Below are positions 5,346 through 5,507 of a stretch of DNA of 5,507 nucleotides, one piece after another (the first letter of the stretch is position 1; each line of letters begins with the position of its first letter). Source of the DNA: an uncultured Desulfobacteraceae bacterium (lineage in GTDB: Bacteria; Desulfobacterota; Desulfobacteria; Desulfobacterales; UBA2174); assembly GCA_937982505.1 (NCBI GenBank), contig CALJLV010000195.1, positions 1-5,507 on the forward strand, read 5' to 3'. A program made the position numbers and the translations under genes. The notes beneath the pieces were generated by a model. The model made no database searches. It was given only the letters and a program-made list of their open reading frames with translations, and had not been told where the DNA came from.

Positions 5346-5434
5346 AGCGCCTCCAGAAAGCCCCGCGCCCGTTCGATGCGGGTGATCGCCTGGGTCATGC
5401 GATTGGTGATGGTGAAGTTCGGGTTAAAGCTCAT
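5342..5434 (-). pseudogene. Fic-family N-terminal fragment (30 codons) overlapping rhuM
   Basis: ATG at 5434 has AAGGA 6 nt upstream and opens a 30-codon frame ending at TGA 5344-5342. Its sequence, with NPNFTITNRM then ITRIERARGFLEA, matches my recollection of the extreme N-terminus of Fic-family (AMP-transferase type) proteins, where it continues into a longer helical domain before the Fic motif. Here it stops right after FLEA, and the rhuM ATG overlaps its stop. The GGAGG of the Leu-Glu-Ala codons doubles as the rhuM ribosome binding site. It is either a Fic gene cut off by recombination at the rhuM junction or a retained short leader coupling rhuM translation. No Fic catalytic motif (HPFxxGNGR) occurs in the window. 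Family assignment is from memory of motif, not from a search. Confidence 0.55.
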
Positions 5435-5452
5435 ATCGTCCTTCGCTACTCT

Positions 5453-5477
5453 CTACGACGCCATGCTGGCGTAGTAG
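5453..5477. repeat. 11-bp inverted repeat upstream of the Fic-like fragment
   Basis: CTACGACGCCA and TGGCGTAGTAG pair at 10 of 11 positions around a TGC loop. On the - strand it ends 18 nt before the ATG at 5434. It overlaps the probable end of the upstream gene, so it may be a coincidence of coding sequence, an attenuator-like hairpin or an mRNA processing site. No U-tract follows. Confidence 0.45.
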
Positions 5478-5507
5478 GGTGACGGCACCGTTGGGTACGC
5501 CCGGAAC
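5453..5507 (-). CDS. 3' end of an upstream gene, cut by the window edge
   Basis: A - strand frame entering from the right edge ends at TAG 5455-5453 with the tail RAYPTVPSPYYASMAS. Fifteen of its 17 complete codons end in G or C, like the confident genes here, and the 18-nt gap to the next ATG is operon-like. A rival frame ends at TAA 5426-5424 (tail GVVESSEGRYEL) and would overlap the Fic-like start by 11 nt, but its third positions are less GC-rich. Too little is present to name the product; a type I restriction-modification subunit is plausible from context only. Confidence 0.35.
   Translation of the reverse strand, partial: FRAYPTVPSPYYASMAS

Noticed and set aside
4542..5474. A 310-codon + strand open frame
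   Set aside because: It is the antisense shadow of rhuM, whose protein motifs are unmistakable.

Overview
The window looks like an accessory or defence-type island from a GC-rich proteobacterium. A pseudomonad or sulfate-reducer-like (Desulfobacterota) host would fit the codon use and gene families, but no taxon-specific marker is present, so this is only a guess. There are five well-supported protein genes, three gene fragments or possible fragments, and an unusually repeat-rich intergenic region. No tRNA, rRNA or CRISPR array was seen.

Left part (1 to about 2560, + strand): a two-gene IS66-type transposable element. A DUF4338 protein (the family of DruA from Druantia) starts at an unusual TTG behind a strong ribosome binding site. 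It overlaps by ATGA with a full-length IS66-family transposase that keeps its four-cysteine zinc ribbon and DDE residues. The classical IS66 accessory genes tnpA and tnpB are absent. The left end lies outside the window, and the right end falls somewhere between the transposase stop and about 2565. Just past it, an open frame of about 35 codons ending at 2666 looks like the 3' end of a host gene, possibly cut by the insertion.

Middle (2660 to 3836): a three-armed repeat of the 10-mer CCTAAAATAA separates the + strand genes from a convergent - strand pair. That pair is a 103-aa acidic protein of unknown function followed, with stop/start overlap, by a 269-aa protein with a DUF429-like, RNase H-fold acidic motif set. 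The tight coupling suggests they act together, but the function is unknown.

Intergenic region (3837 to 4313): no convincing gene. It holds an array of five TGTC-type 9-mers at strictly alternating 12/11-nt spacing, degenerate copies elsewhere, a second array read from the opposite strand, two near-identical TTAAGC palindromes and two overlapping hairpins. This resembles a complex operator or replication/recombination-type control region upstream of the two-gene operon.

Right part (4314 to 5507, - strand): a complete rhuM gene overlaps by ATGA with a 30-codon frame. That frame reads like the first 29 residues of a Fic-family protein cut off where rhuM begins. The end of another gene lies at the window edge. 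RhuM and Fic genes are often found beside type I restriction-modification genes, so the - strand genes may be the tail of such a locus with the transposable element inserted nearby.
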